From the NCBI GenBank assembly GCA_964515915.1, contig CAZEXM010000036.1:1-20294 (forward strand): a stretch of DNA of 20,294 nt, given 5' to 3'. Each line of letters opens with the position of its first letter. Positions within the stretch are counted from its first letter, which is position 1. Source of the stretch: JAHOYW01 sp964515915. Its GTDB lineage: Bacteria; Verrucomicrobiota; Lentisphaeria; Victivallales; Victivallaceae. The notes beneath the pieces were generated by a model that saw nothing but the letters and a program-made list of their open reading frames with translations, did no database searches and was not told where the DNA came from. A program made the position numbers and the translations under genes. Below are positions 1 to 7,501 of this stretch, piece after piece.

Positions 1-40
1 TCAAAATTGCATCATAATATCAAGCAGAAAAACGAACTGC

Positions 41-54
41 AAAACTTAAGTTTT
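41..54. other. perfect 14-bp palindrome upstream of leuC
   Basis: AAAACTTAAGTTTT is its own reverse complement and ends 24 bases before the leuC start codon. It lies between the window edge and the leuC ribosome binding site, where an operator or leader element could sit. It is AT-rich, so chance is a real alternative, and I do not recognise it as a known binding site. Confidence 0.25.
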
Positions 55-78
55 AAATCTTTACGGAGATAAATAACA

Positions 79-1380
79 ATGGGAATGACTATCACTGAAA
101 AAATTCTGGCGCATGCCGCCGGACGGAATGAAGTCAAACCTGGTGAAAATATCTGGGTCAACGCTAATGTCCTGATGACGCATGACGTTTGCGGACCCGG
201 TACCATCGGGGTATTTAAACGTGAATTCGGCGATGACGCCAAAGTCTGGGATAAAGAAGGCGTGATCATTATTCCCGACCATTATATTTTTACCGGAGAC
301 AAAGCATGTCATCGCAATGTCGATACTTTGCGCGAGTTTGCAAAAGAACAGGAACTTCCGTATTTTTACGATCCGGCTGATGAAACTTATTCGGGCGTCT
401 GCCACGTAACACTTCCTGAAAAAGGACATATCCGTCCGGGCGAAGTTCTTTTCGGCACGGACTCTCACACTTGTACGCATGGCGCGCTGGGGATGTTCGC
501 CACCGGCATCGGCAATACTGACGCCGGTTTCGTGATGGGAACCGGTAAGCTGCTGATCAAAATTCCGCCGACCATCAAATTTGTCATTAACGGTATTTTC
601 CCGAAAGGCGTGATTGCCAAGGATGTCATTCTGAAAATAATCGGCGATATCGGTGTTGCCGGCGCGACTTACTGCGCGATGGAATTTGCCGGAACTGCTA
701 TTGAAGCGCTCAGCGTTGAAGAACGTATGACTATCTGCAATATGGCAATTGAAGCCGGCGGCAAAAACGGCATTATTGCCCCGGACGTGAAAACTATCGA
801 GTACCTTCGCTCCCGCACTGATAAAGCGTTCAATTGTTTTTATAGTGATGATGACGCTGATTACCAGGCTGTTTATGAATACAAAGCTGAAGAATTCGTC
901 CCGGTGGCGGCTCTGCCCTATTCCCCGGATAATGTAAAAGCCGTTTCCGCCGCGCGTGAGGTTAAACTCGACCGTTCATATATTGGTTCCTGTACCGGCG
1001 GCAAGTTGACTGACTTTGTTTTCGCGGCGGAACTGCTCAAGGGCAGAAAAGTCTGCATTGATACTTATATTGTCCCCTCGACAGTAGAAGTGGCGGACGC
1101 TTTGAAAAAAGTCAGTATCGACGGTAAAACCCTGGCGGAAATTTTTGTGGAGGCCGGTTGTATTGAACCATCATTACCGTCCTGCGCCGCGTGCCTGGGC
1201 GGGCCGGTTGATACTTTCGGGCGCTGCAATAAGGCCGAAGTCTGTGTCAGCACGACTAACCGTAATTTCCCCGGACGCATGGGTTCAAAGGATTCTAAAA
1301 CAATTCTTGCCTCTCCATACACCGCCGCGGCTTCCGCGCTCACAGGCCGCCTGACTGATCCGCGCGAATATCTAAAATAA
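79..1380 (+). CDS. leuC: 3-isopropylmalate dehydratase large subunit
   Basis: Large subunit of isopropylmalate isomerase, which converts 2-isopropylmalate to 3-isopropylmalate in cytosolic leucine synthesis and binds a [4Fe-4S] cluster with LeuD as partner. The 433-residue protein has aconitase-family marks. GTDSHTCTHGALG lies at about 126-138. The three cluster cysteines are C305 (GSCTGG), C369 and C372 (SCAACLGG), and the substrate loop STTNRNFPGRMG is at 391-402. The length of about 430 and the CAAC spacing fit the shorter archaeal/clostridial LeuC-HacA branch rather than the roughly 466-residue enterobacterial form. ATG at 79 follows an ACGGAGAT Shine-Dalgarno at 62-69. leuD follows after 18 bases, so the two are one transcript. 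Homoaconitase is the main alternative by family, but the leuD partner and its loop favour leucine synthesis. leuA and leuB are not in the window. Confidence 0.95.
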   Translation: MGMTITEKILAHAAGRNEVKPGENIWVNANVLMTHDVCGPGTIGVFKREFGDDAKVWDKEGVIIIPDHYIFTGDKACHRNVDTLREFAKEQELPYFYDPADETYSGVCHVTLPEKGHIRPGEVLFGTDSHTCTHGALGMFATGIGNTDAGFVMGTGKLLIKIPPTIKFVINGIFPKGVIAKDVILKIIGDIGVAGATYCAMEFAGTAIEALSVEERMTICNMAIEAGGKNGIIAPDVKTIEYLRSRTDKAFNCFYSDDDADYQAVYEYKAEEFVPVAALPYSPDNVKAVSAAREVKLDRSYIGSCTGGKLTDFVFAAELLKGRKVCIDTYIVPSTVEVADALKKVSIDGKTLAEIFVEAGCIEPSLPSCAACLGGPVDTFGRCNKAEVCVSTTNRNFPGRMGSKDSKTILASPYTAAASALTGRLTDPREYLK

Positions 1381-1398
1381 AAATAAGGAAATATTATT

Positions 1399-1947
1399 AT
1401 GGCTAATATAATCAAGGGTAAAGTATTTGTCCTCGGCGACAACATTGACACCGACCAAATCATTCCTGCTCAATATTTGAGTCTGGTACCGACAATTCCG
1501 GAAGAATACGAAAAACTCGGAACTTATGCTTTAATCGGCCTGCCGGACGAGCACACCGAGCGCTATATAGCAGACGGTGAGACTAAAACTCAATATTCAA
1601 TCATCGTCGGCGGCAAAAACTTCGGCTGCGGTTCGAGCCGCGAACATGCTCCGATCAGTCTTGGCGCGGCCGGCTGCAAAGCGGTTATCGCTAATTCTTT
1701 TGCAAGAATTTTTTTCCGCAACTGCATCGCGACCGGCGAAGTTTATCCGGTTGAAGTTGATACCGAACTCAACCGGGAAATCAAAACCGGTGATGAAATC
1801 GAGATAGATCTCGAAAACAAAAGCGTTAAAATCATCGCCAGCGGCAAAACTTGCGCGAGCAGGGATCTCGGAGCGGTCAAAGCGGTTATCGAGGCTGGCG
1901 GAATTTTTGATTACGCCCGCAAGTCCGGCATGATTGACAAAAAATAA
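1399..1947 (+). CDS. leuD: 3-isopropylmalate dehydratase small subunit
   Basis: Small (swivel-domain) subunit that completes the LeuCD isomerase. The 182-residue protein opens with the typical GDNIDTDQIIPAQYL stretch at 13-27 and carries the family signature FGCGSSREHAP at 75-85, which closes over the substrate. The YLSL loop (26-29) sits where the small subunit reads the substrate side chain. The ribosome binding site AAGGAAAT lies just before the ATG. The gene is followed directly by a strong hairpin terminator, so leuC-leuD is a self-contained two-gene unit on its 3' side. Length is in the usual 160-200 range for this family and nothing is missing. Confidence 0.95.
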   Translation: MANIIKGKVFVLGDNIDTDQIIPAQYLSLVPTIPEEYEKLGTYALIGLPDEHTERYIADGETKTQYSIIVGGKNFGCGSSREHAPISLGAAGCKAVIANSFARIFFRNCIATGEVYPVEVDTELNREIKTGDEIEIDLENKSVKIIASGKTCASRDLGAVKAVIEAGGIFDYARKSGMIDKK

Positions 1948-1949
1948 AT

Positions 1950-1992
1950 AGCCGGAAGCGCCGGTCGTCAGACCGGCGCTCCCGGCTGTTTT
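1950..1992 (+). terminator. rho-independent terminator of leuCD
   Basis: A 17-position stem starts three bases after the leuD stop: AGCCGGAAGCGCCGGTC pairs with GACCGGCGCTCCCGGCT around a GTCA loop, with a single A-C mismatch in the middle. It is followed by GTTTT, a short T tract. The stem is much more GC-rich than its surroundings. Confidence 0.8.
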
Positions 1993-2003
1993 GGGCAGTT
2001 GCC

Positions 2004-2032
2004 TTGAAATTTGCTGAAGTCTGTGTGATAGT
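2004..2032 (+). promoter_or_regulatory. candidate sigma-70 promoter for the sigma-FHA gene
   Basis: TTGAAA at 2004-2009, a 17-base spacer, then GATAGT at 2027-2032. The -35 box matches 5 of 6 consensus bases and the -10 box 4 of 6. Transcription would begin near 2039, leaving a leader of about a dozen bases before the ATG at 2051. This fits the choice of that start over the in-frame ATG at 2033. Spacing and position are good but the -10 is imperfect. Confidence 0.4.
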
Positions 2033-2050
2033 ATGTTGAGGTACTTGATA

Positions 2051-3148
2051 ATGGACGATATTAGAACAACCCGGCAAACTTTGATTCAGCGTTTGAAAGA
2101 CACTGAAAATGATGAGGCGTGGAAAGAATTTTATGACTTCTACTGGCAGCTCATAACCGGGTGGGCGCGCCGTTTCGGCTGTTCCCCGACTAAAGCTGAC
2201 GATGTGTTTCAGGAAACCATGGTCTGCCTGCTGCGGAAAATATCCTCATTTGAATATAATCCAGGTAAAGGAAGTTTCCGGTCTTACCTTAAAACAATAG
2301 TCAAAGCACGCTGTTATGATCTTTTCCGCAAAGAAAGCCGCTATATAGCCTCCAGCGATGATGAGTGCGAAGAAGGACAAATTAATTCTTATCTCGATAT
2401 TATGAGCGCGGAAAACCCGGATTCCTACAGCCTTGAAGACGACAAGGTCTGGCTCAGCTCACTCGTGCATCAGGCATTACGGCGGGTTTACGATAAAGTG
2501 GACCAGATAACTTATAAATCTTTTTGTATGTATGTGCTCGAAGACTATTCCGTTGAAGAAGTGAGTAAGCGACTCGGCGCCCTGCGTACGGGCACGATTT
2601 ATCAGCAAAAGAGCCGGATGTTGAAAATGCTGGAAAAAGAGTTTTTGCTGCTGCTCGAGGAAATGGGTGAAACCTTGATTAATACTCAAAACCGCGAATT
2701 ATTCGTCAAAGCCGTTGCGGAAATGATTAATAAGCGCCCCGAATATCGTGAAACAATGATAAGCCGGGAAGGCTGCTGCCCTGATATTAAAGTTTTCGAA
2801 ATGATAAGACTGGCTTTGAAAAAACTGCCGATATCAGAAAAAAACGGAAGTTATCTATGCGTTATCGAAAATGGTTCACCCCGTGAATGGCATAAATTAA
2901 CCACGTCAATAATAAGCATAGGCAACAAACAGGAATGTGATCTCATACTGAATAATGACAAACAGGTTTCGGGGCTGCATCTGGAAATAAGCTGCAAAAA
3001 TGACCAGTTTCACGTCAAGGACTGCAACAGTGCCAACGGTACATATTTGAATAGTAAAAAGCTGCTTCAAGCCGCGGAACTTTTCGACGGGGACATTATT
3101 GCTCTGAGCAAAGATTCCTTCCTCGTCTTCAATCAACTGAATATTTGA
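2051..3148 (+). CDS. ECF-like sigma-70 factor fused to a C-terminal FHA domain
   Basis: A 365-residue cytosolic transcription factor with two recognisable parts. Residues about 20-95 are sigma region 2 (ADDVFQETMVCLLRKI at 49-64, then GSFRSYLKTI, which contacts the -10 element and core polymerase). About 135-200 form region 4 with a helix-turn-helix (YSVEEVSKRLG) that reads the -35. Residues about 275-362 form an FHA domain: strand SISIGN at 287-292, S307-G-L-H, and the loop DCNSANGTYLN at 324-334. FHA domains bind phosphothreonine peptides. The region 2/4 style resembles sigma factors of Planctomycetes and Lentisphaerae. ATG at 2051 is chosen over 2033 because GAGG at 2038-2041 is well spaced and 2033 follows directly on the candidate -10. 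No anti-sigma factor or Ser/Thr kinase adjoins it. It is convergent with the hybrid kinase gene. Confidence 0.85.
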   Translation: MDDIRTTRQTLIQRLKDTENDEAWKEFYDFYWQLITGWARRFGCSPTKADDVFQETMVCLLRKISSFEYNPGKGSFRSYLKTIVKARCYDLFRKESRYIASSDDECEEGQINSYLDIMSAENPDSYSLEDDKVWLSSLVHQALRRVYDKVDQITYKSFCMYVLEDYSVEEVSKRLGALRTGTIYQQKSRMLKMLEKEFLLLLEEMGETLINTQNRELFVKAVAEMINKRPEYRETMISREGCCPDIKVFEMIRLALKKLPISEKNGSYLCVIENGSPREWHKLTTSIISIGNKQECDLILNNDKQVSGLHLEISCKNDQFHVKDCNSANGTYLNSKKLLQAAELFDGDIIALSKDSFLVFNQLNI

Positions 3149-3186
3149 ATATCAGGAATACAAAACACATGAGTCGGAGTTATGGT

Positions 3187-5763
3187 TTAATCCGTCCGGC
3201 GGGGAGTCAGCAGTTTCTGCAGGTTTTCATATTCGAATTTCTCGGCTTTTAAACGCAGGAGCCCGGCCAATGCGGGGTCAATATCCGCGGAGTCGATCAA
3301 CTCAAGCAAGGTATTCTGGTCTCCTTTAACGACTGCCTGACGCATTTTAGAAGCAAGTGCTTCAGGCAGATTTTTAATGCTCTCGGAAATATTGAAATCC
3401 TTTCCATTCTTCCCGGGGGACGACGCAGTTGCAGACGCATCGGGTTCGTTTTCCGTATAATATACATACTCCAAGCCCAGGTGCTTTTTTATTTCCTCCA
3501 GAAGATCATCCTCAATATAAGGTTTTTTGATAAAAGAATCCGCTCCGGCCTTCAGGGCGTCCTGTTGTTTTTGATCAAGGGCGCTGGCGGTTACAATTAT
3601 TACCGGAACGTCTTTGCCTTCCGGCAGGGCTTTAATTATTCTGGTCGCCTCAAAACCGTCTGCTTTCGGCATGTGGTAATCCATAAGAACGGCATCGGGT
3701 TTTTCTTTCCGGAATACCTCGACCGCTTCTTCGCCGTTCCGTGCCTCACAAGTCTTAAAACCAATTGATTTCAATAATTGAACGAGAAGATCAAGGTTGG
3801 AATCGTCATCATCGGCAATAAGAATGTTGAATTCTCTCTGCCCGGGAACCAAAGCGGTGACTGATAATTTATTCTCATTCGACACGGACTGTACATTGTC
3901 TTCGGAAGTCAGCTCGGCATTAAAAGCCAAGGTGAAAATACTGCCCTGTCCGACCCGGCTGCTTACGGTCAAATCCCCGCCCAGCATACGGGCAAACTGA
4001 CGACTTATCGGCATTCCCAAACCAGTACCCGCATGCCAGTGTTCTTCATCTGCCTGTTCAAAGGGGGTAAAGACCGCGTCAATATCCTCTTGGGCGATTC
4101 CGCATCCGCTGTCCTCTACCTCCACAAGCAACTGAACTTTCCCGGTAAAACCATCCGTTACGGTCTGTCCGGGAGCGAGATTGACACGAACGACAATACC
4201 ACCTTTATCAGTAAATTTTATCGCATTACTGAGCATGTTGATTAGCGCCTCCCTGAGTTTACCGGCATCGCTTATTAGAAAGCGCGGAGTATCCTTATCC
4301 AGCACCAGGTCAAACTGCAGGTTTTTTGCTTCAGTCCTGACCCGGAACATGCTAACCAGATCGTCAATAAAACGGTAAAAATCCAATGGTTCCGGCTGCA
4401 GGGTTACGCATCCCGCCTCAATCTTTGACATCTCCAGGACATCATTAATCAGAGCCAGCAAATGTTCACCGCTGCGGTTGATTGTGGTCAGGTATTTACT
4501 TTGTGTACTGCTCAGGCCGGGATCACGGCGCATCAGTTGTGAAAACCCCAGAATCGCGTTCATCGGGGTGCGAATTTCATGGCTCATTTTGGACAGGAAA
4601 AGACTTTTTGCCTGGTTGGCGGATTCAGCTTGCTCTTTAGCGGTTTTTAATTCAGCGGTACGCTCCTCAACTTTCATTTCCAGGATTTCATTGTTCCGGC
4701 GCAGTTCATTTTCAGCATTTTTCAGGGTGGTGATATCGCTTACAAAACCCTCAATAGCGATAAGTTCATTCTTATCGGAGAATATGCTGATACCTTTTTC
4801 CGCGACCCATTTCAAGGTTCCGGATTTAGTTTTAATCCGATATTCAATACTGAACAATCGACCTTCGGCAATGGCCGCCTGGATCCGGTTCAAGACAAAC
4901 TCCCGATCCTCCTCAAAGATCACATCGGTATGACTGGCCGTTTTACCGTCGACCAGCTCTTTCTCTGAATATCCGGTCAACGCAAATGCGCCTTTACTGA
5001 CAAACTCAAATGCCCAATCCCGGTTATTCTGACAGCGATATGCCATACCCTGCAGGTTTTTCATTAAGATCGAAAGGCGTCTTTCGCTTTCACGCAAAGC
5101 CAGTTCCGCCTTTCTGCGTTGTGTTATGTCTCTTTCCATTGCCAAAAGATAGGTCTTATTGCTGAGTACAACGCTGTTCAAGGATACTTCAACGTCAATA
5201 GGAGTACCGTTTTTCTGTATATGTTTCCAATAAAATCGCTGCGGTTTTCCCGAAAACGCGGCCGCTATGTACTTTTTAGCCATAAGCCTTGACAATTGCC
5301 CGTCAGGCTGTTTTTCCGGCGAAAAATCCAGTGGAGAGTGTCCGATCATATCACTCTTCCGGTCGCATCCGTAAATCAAAACAGCCGTATTGTTGCATTC
5401 AATAAACTTGTCTCCGTCCATCAAATGCAAACCGTCGTTGGCCGACTCAAAAAGAGTTCTGAACTCCTCCTCGCTTTCGCGCAAATCCCGCACAGCAATA
5501 CGGTGAAGAAAAACATAAAAAACGAAGATCCACCACATAGGAATGAGAGCTCCGGTTAAATCCTCGACTTTATCAAGGGCAAGTGTAATATTACTCCACT
5601 GCAGAAACAGGAAAATGTAATAAAACAGGTTAAAGCAGAGCAGTACGGCGACCTGTAACCTTATCTCACTACGCTTATTGCGGCGCCAGTTGATTACTAC
5701 GACAAGAAAGGCCGCCAGCGCGAAAAAAACGGAAAAAGAATCGATAATTCCAACAAAGTTCAT
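3187..5763 (-). CDS. membrane hybrid histidine kinase (3 TM, two PAS, HisKA, HATPase, REC)
   Basis: An 858-residue inner-membrane sensor kinase. Three hydrophobic helices at about 8-25, 36-55 and 70-88 are followed by two PAS domains (about 95-215 and 225-350), a coiled coil (350-385) and a HisKA domain with phospho-accepting H395 in SHEIRTP. The ATPase domain has N513 (N box), DSGCGI at 551-556 and GTGLGM at 579-584. A C-terminal receiver follows, with acidic residues at 651-653, phospho-acceptor D695 and K747. Residues about 795-854 form a helical tail without histidine, so it is not an HPt domain. The start codon overlaps the stop of the upstream membrane-protein gene as TAATG, implying coupled translation. 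It should be transcribed from the divergent promoter near 6176-6210. The signal sensed is unknown. The nearby receiver-PP2C protein is a plausible partner, by location only. Confidence 0.96.
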   Translation of the reverse strand: MNFVGIIDSFSVFFALAAFLVVVINWRRNKRSEIRLQVAVLLCFNLFYYIFLFLQWSNITLALDKVEDLTGALIPMWWIFVFYVFLHRIAVRDLRESEEEFRTLFESANDGLHLMDGDKFIECNNTAVLIYGCDRKSDMIGHSPLDFSPEKQPDGQLSRLMAKKYIAAAFSGKPQRFYWKHIQKNGTPIDVEVSLNSVVLSNKTYLLAMERDITQRRKAELALRESERRLSILMKNLQGMAYRCQNNRDWAFEFVSKGAFALTGYSEKELVDGKTASHTDVIFEEDREFVLNRIQAAIAEGRLFSIEYRIKTKSGTLKWVAEKGISIFSDKNELIAIEGFVSDITTLKNAENELRRNNEILEMKVEERTAELKTAKEQAESANQAKSLFLSKMSHEIRTPMNAILGFSQLMRRDPGLSSTQSKYLTTINRSGEHLLALINDVLEMSKIEAGCVTLQPEPLDFYRFIDDLVSMFRVRTEAKNLQFDLVLDKDTPRFLISDAGKLREALINMLSNAIKFTDKGGIVVRVNLAPGQTVTDGFTGKVQLLVEVEDSGCGIAQEDIDAVFTPFEQADEEHWHAGTGLGMPISRQFARMLGGDLTVSSRVGQGSIFTLAFNAELTSEDNVQSVSNENKLSVTALVPGQREFNILIADDDDSNLDLLVQLLKSIGFKTCEARNGEEAVEVFRKEKPDAVLMDYHMPKADGFEATRIIKALPEGKDVPVIIVTASALDQKQQDALKAGADSFIKKPYIEDDLLEEIKKHLGLEYVYYTENEPDASATASSPGKNGKDFNISESIKNLPEALASKMRQAVVKGDQNTLLELIDSADIDPALAGLLRLKAEKFEYENLQKLLTPRRTD

Positions 5764-6038
5764 TATCCGCCTCCCTTATCGCGTCGAAAAGTCATCCAGC
5801 ACCATGTCAATATGAAAAATGAACTGCACATATAGAGCAAATGCTCTAATATATTCAGCGAAACCGGCCATATGAAACCTTCCGCGACAGTCAATATCAC
5901 CGCGCCGAAAAATACATAAAAGGCAGTCAGAATAAGTTTCCAGTACGGAATGCGTTTATATTCACGGCGTTTATTAATGATAAAGATAAAAACCCCAATG
6001 AAAAGCAGGAGCATGATGACTTCATTTTCGTTGACCAC
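5763..6038 (-). CDS. small three-helix membrane protein, resembles the sensor module of the downstream kinase
   Basis: A 91-residue protein that is almost all membrane: helices at about 7-22, 33-52 and 64-82, a basic loop NKRREYKRI after the first helix and a short basic tail (FRRDKGGG). I recognise no named family. Its layout matches the first 90 residues of the hybrid kinase encoded next: helix, Arg/Lys-rich loop, helix, a Trp-containing turn, an L..(V/L)E.L segment (E65 here, E67 in the kinase), helix, then an Arg-ended exit. It looks like a stand-alone sensor domain. The start is taken as GTG at 6036-6038 because GGGGGAGG lies four bases upstream. An in-frame ATG at 6119 has no ribosome binding site. 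Its TAA overlaps the kinase ATG by one base. Confidence 0.75.
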   Translation of the reverse strand: MVNENEVIMLLLFIGVFIFIINKRREYKRIPYWKLILTAFYVFFGAVILTVAEGFIWPVSLNILEHLLYMCSSFFILTWCWMTFRRDKGGG

Positions 6039-6175
6039 GATTCCTCCCCCTTTAGAAAAATAAGAATTTACTATATGCCTTAATATATAGAAGATAAACA
6101 AAAAGCGTATTTTTTTCAAGTGTTTGAAAAAATAATCTGCAATATTCTTAATAAAAAACGCACAGATATGATTAC

Positions 6176-6210
6176 ATTATATATTAACTTTAGGGTATTT
6201 TGATTGTCAA
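6176..6210 (-). promoter_or_regulatory. candidate divergent promoter for the membrane protein-kinase pair
   Basis: On the minus strand a perfect TTGACA lies at 6205-6210. An 18-base spacer leads to TAATAT at 6181-6186, and a perfect TATAAT lies five bases further on (6176-6181), overlapping it by one base. The -35 occupies almost the same bases as the -35 of the opposing promoter. Which -10 is used cannot be told by eye: the perfect hexamer would need a 23-base spacer. The leader to the GTG start would be about 130 bases. Confidence 0.45.
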
Positions 6211-6232
6211 TATCATTTTCAGGCAGTATATT
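6204..6232 (+). promoter_or_regulatory. sigma-70 promoter for the receiver-PP2C/STAS pair
   Basis: TTGTCA at 6204-6209 (5 of 6), an optimal 17-base spacer, and TATATT at 6227-6232 (5 of 6). The start codon of the phosphatase gene is 36 bases beyond the -10. It is the strongest plus-strand promoter match I found in the window. Confidence 0.65.
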
Positions 6233-6268
6233 ATTATACAGATGAGTTATCAATAATATGGAGAAAAT

Positions 6269-7501
6269 ATGGGAAAAGTTTCAGAAAAAACACGGATAAT
6301 GATTATTGATGATACGGTTGCCAACCTGTTTCTGCTCAATAAATTGTTGACCGACCAGGGCTATGAAATATCCCTGTTCCCTAAAGCGGAACTCGCGCTG
6401 CACGCTCTCACATTAAACATTCCGGATCTTATCCTTTTGGACATCAATATGCCCGGCATGAACGGCTTCGAATTCTGCGAAGAACTCAACAAAAATAAAA
6501 AGTACCTCGATATTCCGATTATATTTCTCAGCGCGATGCAGAATATTAAAGACAAAGTGGCTGCGTTCCGGGCCGGAGGCGTCGATTATATCACCAAACC
6601 GTTTCAATTTGATGAGGTTTTGGCCAGGGTTAAGACTCATATAAAATTACGTCTTCAGCAACTGCAGCTGAAAAAAAATTATCATCAGCTGCAGGAGCTT
6701 GAGAAACGTGTTGAGAAACGTACCCTTGAATTGGAGATTACTAATAAAGCTCTGGAAAATTCACTGGGAAAATTACAGGAGGATGAAGAAGCCGGCCGCC
6801 TCGTTCAATTCAAACTGCTGCCGCAAAACAACAATATTATTGCTGATTATGAATTCAAATACTGCCTGCGCCCATCCCTGTATATGAGCGGTGATTTCGT
6901 TGACTATTTTGATATTGACAAGAATTATGCCGCTTTTTATATCACGGACGTTTCCGGACACGGGGCGGCATCCGCATTTGTGACATTCCTGCTCAAAAGC
7001 TTTATCAACAGTTGTCGCGACAACTATTACGCAAAACATGACGATATCATAATCAATCCCCAGGCATTGCTCGGCAAATTCAATAAATCCCTGTATGAAG
7101 AGGATCTCGATAAATACATCACCATGTTTTACGGCGTATTAGTCAAAAATGAAAACACATTGATCTTTGTTAACGGCGGACATTTCCCATTTCCCTTTAT
7201 GCGTAATAATGATGATGTGCGCTTGATTACGGAAAAATCAATCCCGGTCGGAATGTTTGACTTTGCAAAATATCAAAACGTTTCCATGCCGCTGCCCGAC
7301 GACTTTACTCTTACAATATTCAGTGACGGCATTCTGGAGGTTTTTCAGGAGAAAGATACTGAGCTGCAGATTGAACGATTAAAAAATCTGGTCAATGATA
7401 AAAACTTGGACCTTAACAAACTCGTAGATAAGCTGACTGGCAGTGCCCCCCTGTTGGATGACATTACCATCCTGTCGTTAAAAAAAGGGAAATCGAGATG
7501 A
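6269..7501 (+). CDS. response regulator with PP2C/SpoIIE phosphatase domain (RsbU-like)
   Basis: A 410-residue cytosolic protein. Residues about 8-125 are a receiver domain (acid pair D14-D15, phospho-acceptor D58 in LLDINMPG, K110 in the TKPF motif). About 130-172 form a coiled-coil linker, and about 195-405 a PPM/SpoIIE-type serine phosphatase. The phosphatase metal-binding acids are visible: SGDF (D209), DVSGHG (D227), SDG (D353) and the DD pair at 397-398. In this family phosphorylation of the receiver switches the phosphatase, which removes phosphate from a STAS anti-sigma-antagonist. The STAS gene follows with a four-base ATGA overlap, so it is the obvious substrate. GGAG at 6260-6263 supports the ATG at 6269. 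The activating kinase may be the divergent hybrid kinase (inference from location). Confidence 0.94.
   Translation: MGKVSEKTRIMIIDDTVANLFLLNKLLTDQGYEISLFPKAELALHALTLNIPDLILLDINMPGMNGFEFCEELNKNKKYLDIPIIFLSAMQNIKDKVAAFRAGGVDYITKPFQFDEVLARVKTHIKLRLQQLQLKKNYHQLQELEKRVEKRTLELEITNKALENSLGKLQEDEEAGRLVQFKLLPQNNNIIADYEFKYCLRPSLYMSGDFVDYFDIDKNYAAFYITDVSGHGAASAFVTFLLKSFINSCRDNYYAKHDDIIINPQALLGKFNKSLYEEDLDKYITMFYGVLVKNENTLIFVNGGHFPFPFMRNNDDVRLITEKSIPVGMFDFAKYQNVSMPLPDDFTLTIFSDGILEVFQEKDTELQIERLKNLVNDKNLDLNKLVDKLTGSAPLLDDITILSLKKGKSR

Noticed and set aside
61..480. 139-codon minus-strand frame over the start of leuC
   Set aside because: leuC has an unmistakable family sequence here, and the opposing frame shows no domain.
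4478..4933. 151-codon open frame on the plus strand
   Set aside because: It is antisense to the HisKA/PAS part of the hybrid kinase, with no supporting ribosome binding site or motif.
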